Shown in pieces: positions 62,701 to 64,000 of a DNA stretch of 64,000 nt. The DNA is taken from contig NC_026744.1 in NCBI RefSeq assembly GCF_000210295.1, positions 62,001 to 126,000 of the forward strand. The letters are read 5' to 3'. The notes under the pieces are model-generated. The model had not been told where the DNA came from, searched no databases, and saw nothing but the letters and a program-made list of their open reading frames with translations. The DNA comes from Trypanosoma brucei gambiense DAL972. Its lineage: Eukaryota; Euglenozoa; Kinetoplastea; Trypanosomatida; Trypanosomatidae. Every line of letters starts with the position of its first letter. Within the stretch, counting starts at the first letter, position 1. The translations under genes were made by a program, and so were the position numbers.

Positions 62701-63598
62701 CCAAAGGTGTCCTTTCATCAGATATATCTCCAGGAACGTTGCGGATCATCTCCGCCGTCACGTGCGGCAGAAGATATTTTCTGTGCGAAAAATTTATATA
62801 CCACTCCGAAGCCATTCTCAGCGGTGTGGTGAGAGAAGAGGTAAGAACATCCGCCGGGAGTTGTGGGTTCAAAGGAAGAAAGGCCCCCGCGCTGCAGGCG
62901 CATATAAACATATCGTCCGGCCGGGTTTCATGCAAGCGTTCCTCACACCAGAACTTCAAAAGCGACCCAGCAGAATTACAGTCAAAAACGTACAACGTTG
63001 GAGAAGAGAGATGCTCCGCCATTTCAGCCAAACTAAGCGGAACATAACTTGTCCTCTTTTTATCAAACATCCATATCTCACCGTACCCTGTCGCACGGGG
63101 CATACCATGACCATTATAATGGAAAACTACAAGCTCCTCTCTCGCATCCAATCGGATATTGGCCATCCGCTTTTTGGCATCTTCCAGCTCCACTTCCACA
63201 GCCATACTGCTCACCGCACCCTGCAACTGTGAGTGATATTGTCTCTGTAACAATGCGGCAATACGCTCGCTCCCGCCGCCGGTAACGATATGCGGCATCC
63301 GTGCAATATATGGCTCCTCCCAACATTCAAGACGTGCACACGGATCGATTCTGGAAAAGTCAGGAGGGTCGTTCCCGTTGTTCAAACACAAAATTAAAAG
63401 AAGTCGCGGGCATCGCCTACCCCTCCCCCCGCGGTACCACTCCCTGTGTCCATCGATATCCTGAATGTCTTCTGACGATCGGCCCATATCAAAACCAGTG
63501 GACAGTGACGGTAAATGGTGAGGAGCAAACGCAGCCAACAATTCATTTACAAGAGCGCTCGTTGAGGAAGTCACACTCACACGCCGCCGGTTCCTCAT
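59708..63598 (-). CDS. RAPTOR: Raptor, TORC1 scaffold subunit
   Basis: The 1296-residue protein is Raptor, the substrate-recruiting scaffold of TOR complex 1. The raptor N-terminal caspase-like (RNC) domain is at about 55-215. It has the family's conserved Phe-His-Tyr-Asn-Gly-His-Gly run (His164), Gly-Glu-Ile-Trp-Met-Phe-Asp near 173 and Asp-Cys-Asn-Ser-Ala-Gly (Cys207). The dyad residues of the caspase fold are therefore present as in other Raptors, although the family is thought inactive. A HEAT-repeat region spans about 420-760, with a disordered linker at about 800-960. The C-terminal WD40 propeller is at 980-1290 (Ala-Gly-Cys-Ser-Asp-Gly-Leu-Val-Arg-Tyr-Tyr-Asp near 1155). Its length is close to human Raptor (1335). 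Confidence 0.96.
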   Translation of the reverse strand: MRNRRRVSVTSSTSALVNELLAAFAPHHLPSLSTGFDMGRSSEDIQDIDGHREWYRGGRGRRCPRLLLILCLNNGNDPPDFSRIDPCARLECWEEPYIARMPHIVTGGGSERIAALLQRQYHSQLQGAVSSMAVEVELEDAKKRMANIRLDAREELVVFHYNGHGMPRATGYGEIWMFDKKRTSYVPLSLAEMAEHLSSPTLYVFDCNSAGSLLKFWCEERLHETRPDDMFICACSAGAFLPLNPQLPADVLTSSLTTPLRMASEWYINFSHRKYLLPHVTAEMIRNVPGDISDERTPLGELQLILTAVTDIVAWCIVPSPLYCKLFRRDETTMVLFRNFLLADRLLREVGCVPQTHPPIPEEAHLHHAWDLWDYTLENVICQLPDLLTRDLVLNPNYTYKPSTFFEDQLMSFEVWLKSGDMREQPEELPSVLSALKRPQCCVAALTLLVTYLDSDVIAGKWAILCGILTHITSLLGNQELFLMASVLWMQVLRVDESLGTSELIKRRLGNRFIKVLTLTEKDLCVQTVERGQVAPLRALNNVNRRVGRGDTQASGNNSACPAQISCYLMEGVDLGRCKEIACYLFCQLLRHGGTTACVECWNGGLLNAAASLLESPSAEVRSWSCLVLAQLLFSLQFAKDFVSRKCTTHVGLFTHLLQDKSPIVRGSCVTLLSSLIGFRVSEASGEHAVRRLQVEKTLLIKLRGMVYDASVIVRQELVLFACTVLFHYGPFLPSLQDTTAKTRYVDYMQEVGQCFPSWFLDEPDVQVKSMLNTSRPTANRCFNSKSVFENAPCAPADLTEPPWTPLAVDDIRSEDLTVLRGMVHDAALMLFSLYQACDKVMVTASLEKLGDNKRPESQRFTNESLRSMSSVVSANSTHFMSEAERARVTRNADNMQRIVLDLHDQKTEPPSMCTTAANRTRSLAVDGHSATYNANHSSDIPGAGDEKVNLGLVYAPHQILQSLLPCDQVICSTLRVLEAAMVIATRNQCIHHVSYESYSVQETVHSFQVHLASPLHDILVINDASEQAGLLLVNQRGGYSLIRDCWEKTQGTPVEVAVFSACPPQRTVDIKSAYRSHNANLIYGGPIGYGGGTEIHILSLDEEQVIQQLKVSGDPTITSLSAHTTGRAVFAGCSDGLVRYYDDRQKQGFLGAVGSLRCGTTSYSPMEAVLGAGPVERDVAQLTIAMASRSAVYLYDTRKVNAPYLEVRVNELCDAVVPSSAAKPPPIRAFDAGTHTGMLGVLFADGTYTALNARGRPILSRATQTRVQGPIFPGSLAVHPLRRVMSVGGEILVVH

Positions 63599-64000
63599 AA
63601 TGCTCTGTATTGGTAAACGGGAAAAAACTACACGACACGGTGTTATAATACGTGTTCCACGCTTCGTTCAATTTCAATTTTATTATATTTTATTTGCATT
63701 TTCCGGGGAAAGAAGAAAAGGAGGAAAACGATAGAAACGCCTTGGTTCATTTTGCTCTATGGTACACCAAGTAACACCCACATTCTCTGAACCGTCCAAG
63801 CCTCGTGGAAGATGCGAAGAAGGTCCCATTATTAGAATAGTGTACGTACCACAGTTTTCAACTCCGTGCATGCATAGATGTACGGGTGTGTGCACCTGAG
63901 CAAAGATACACTTGTTTTTTTTCTTTTTAAATACGCCACATGCGCATCAAAACATACACGCCGGCACAACCCCAGGTATTGTCGGTGACAACATAGTTAC
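63599..64000. other. Upstream flank of the Raptor gene
   Basis: The last 400 bases hold a region with minus-strand pyrimidine stretches at about 63708-63730 (GAAAAGGAGG on the plus strand) and no ORF that can be supported. Any upstream gene lies outside the window. Confidence 0.5.

Noticed and set aside
1..64000. tRNA, rRNA, VSG genes or retroposons
   Set aside because: I looked for cloverleaf-like or box A/B-type tracts, Ingi/RIME-like coding blocks and VSG-like frames on both strands and saw none I could support by eye. A dedicated search could still find small RNAs.

Overview
The window looks like nuclear DNA of a kinetoplastid, most likely Trypanosoma brucei or a very close relative. Every convincing gene lies on the minus strand. 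They are intronless ATG-to-stop frames separated by pyrimidine-rich stretches followed by AG (trans-splice acceptors). This is the expected look of one stretch of a polycistronic transcription unit read from position 64000 towards 1, with no strand switch. The near-certain match of three genes to trypanosomatid single-RRM proteins (UBP1, UBP2, RBP3) and the order UBP1-UBP2-RBP3-ABC transporter-SCD6 agree with my memory of the left part of T. brucei chromosome 11. That placement is from memory and was not checked.

Layout in transcription order (high to low coordinates). 63.6-50.3 kb is compact and gene-dense: Raptor (TORC1 scaffold), an EF-hand/axoneme-like protein, two small mitochondrial-type proteins (one probably ATP synthase subunit e), a hypothetical mitochondrial protein, a Siw14-type phosphatase, a membrane-anchored J-like protein, an armadillo-like protein and the P-body protein SCD6. 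47.6-29.6 kb holds few genes in much low-complexity DNA: a mitochondrial ABC half transporter, RBP3, an unrecognised helical protein, UBP2 and UBP1. Intergenic stretches of 2.7, 3.4, 7.6 and 6.8 kb lie downstream of SCD6, RBP3, UBP2 and UBP1. They are mosaics of A-rich and T-rich blocks, AT/AAT/CA microsatellites and one 100-N assembly gap (42763-42862). 22.8-1 kb is gene-dense again: a SEC-C-motif membrane protein, a tiny membrane protein, an Era-like GTPase, BRF1 (Pol III), UTP13 and FCF2 (small-subunit ribosome biogenesis), a large coiled-coil protein, DENR (translation), CSN7 (COP9 signalosome), a DUF1308 PIN-like protein, small hypotheticals, and a large unrecognised frame that runs off the left edge.

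Neighbouring genes in trypanosomes are usually not functionally linked. Even so, this window is rich in RNA and translation biology (BRF1, UTP13, FCF2, DENR, ERA, UBP1, UBP2, RBP3, SCD6). The most notable structure is the UBP1/UBP2 pair: a 285-bp block is identical between them, although the protein ends and flanks differ, and both genes are followed by exceptionally long strand-asymmetric untranslated regions. Start codons were chosen as ATG. Several longer open frames begin only with TTG or GTG and were trimmed to the first credible ATG.
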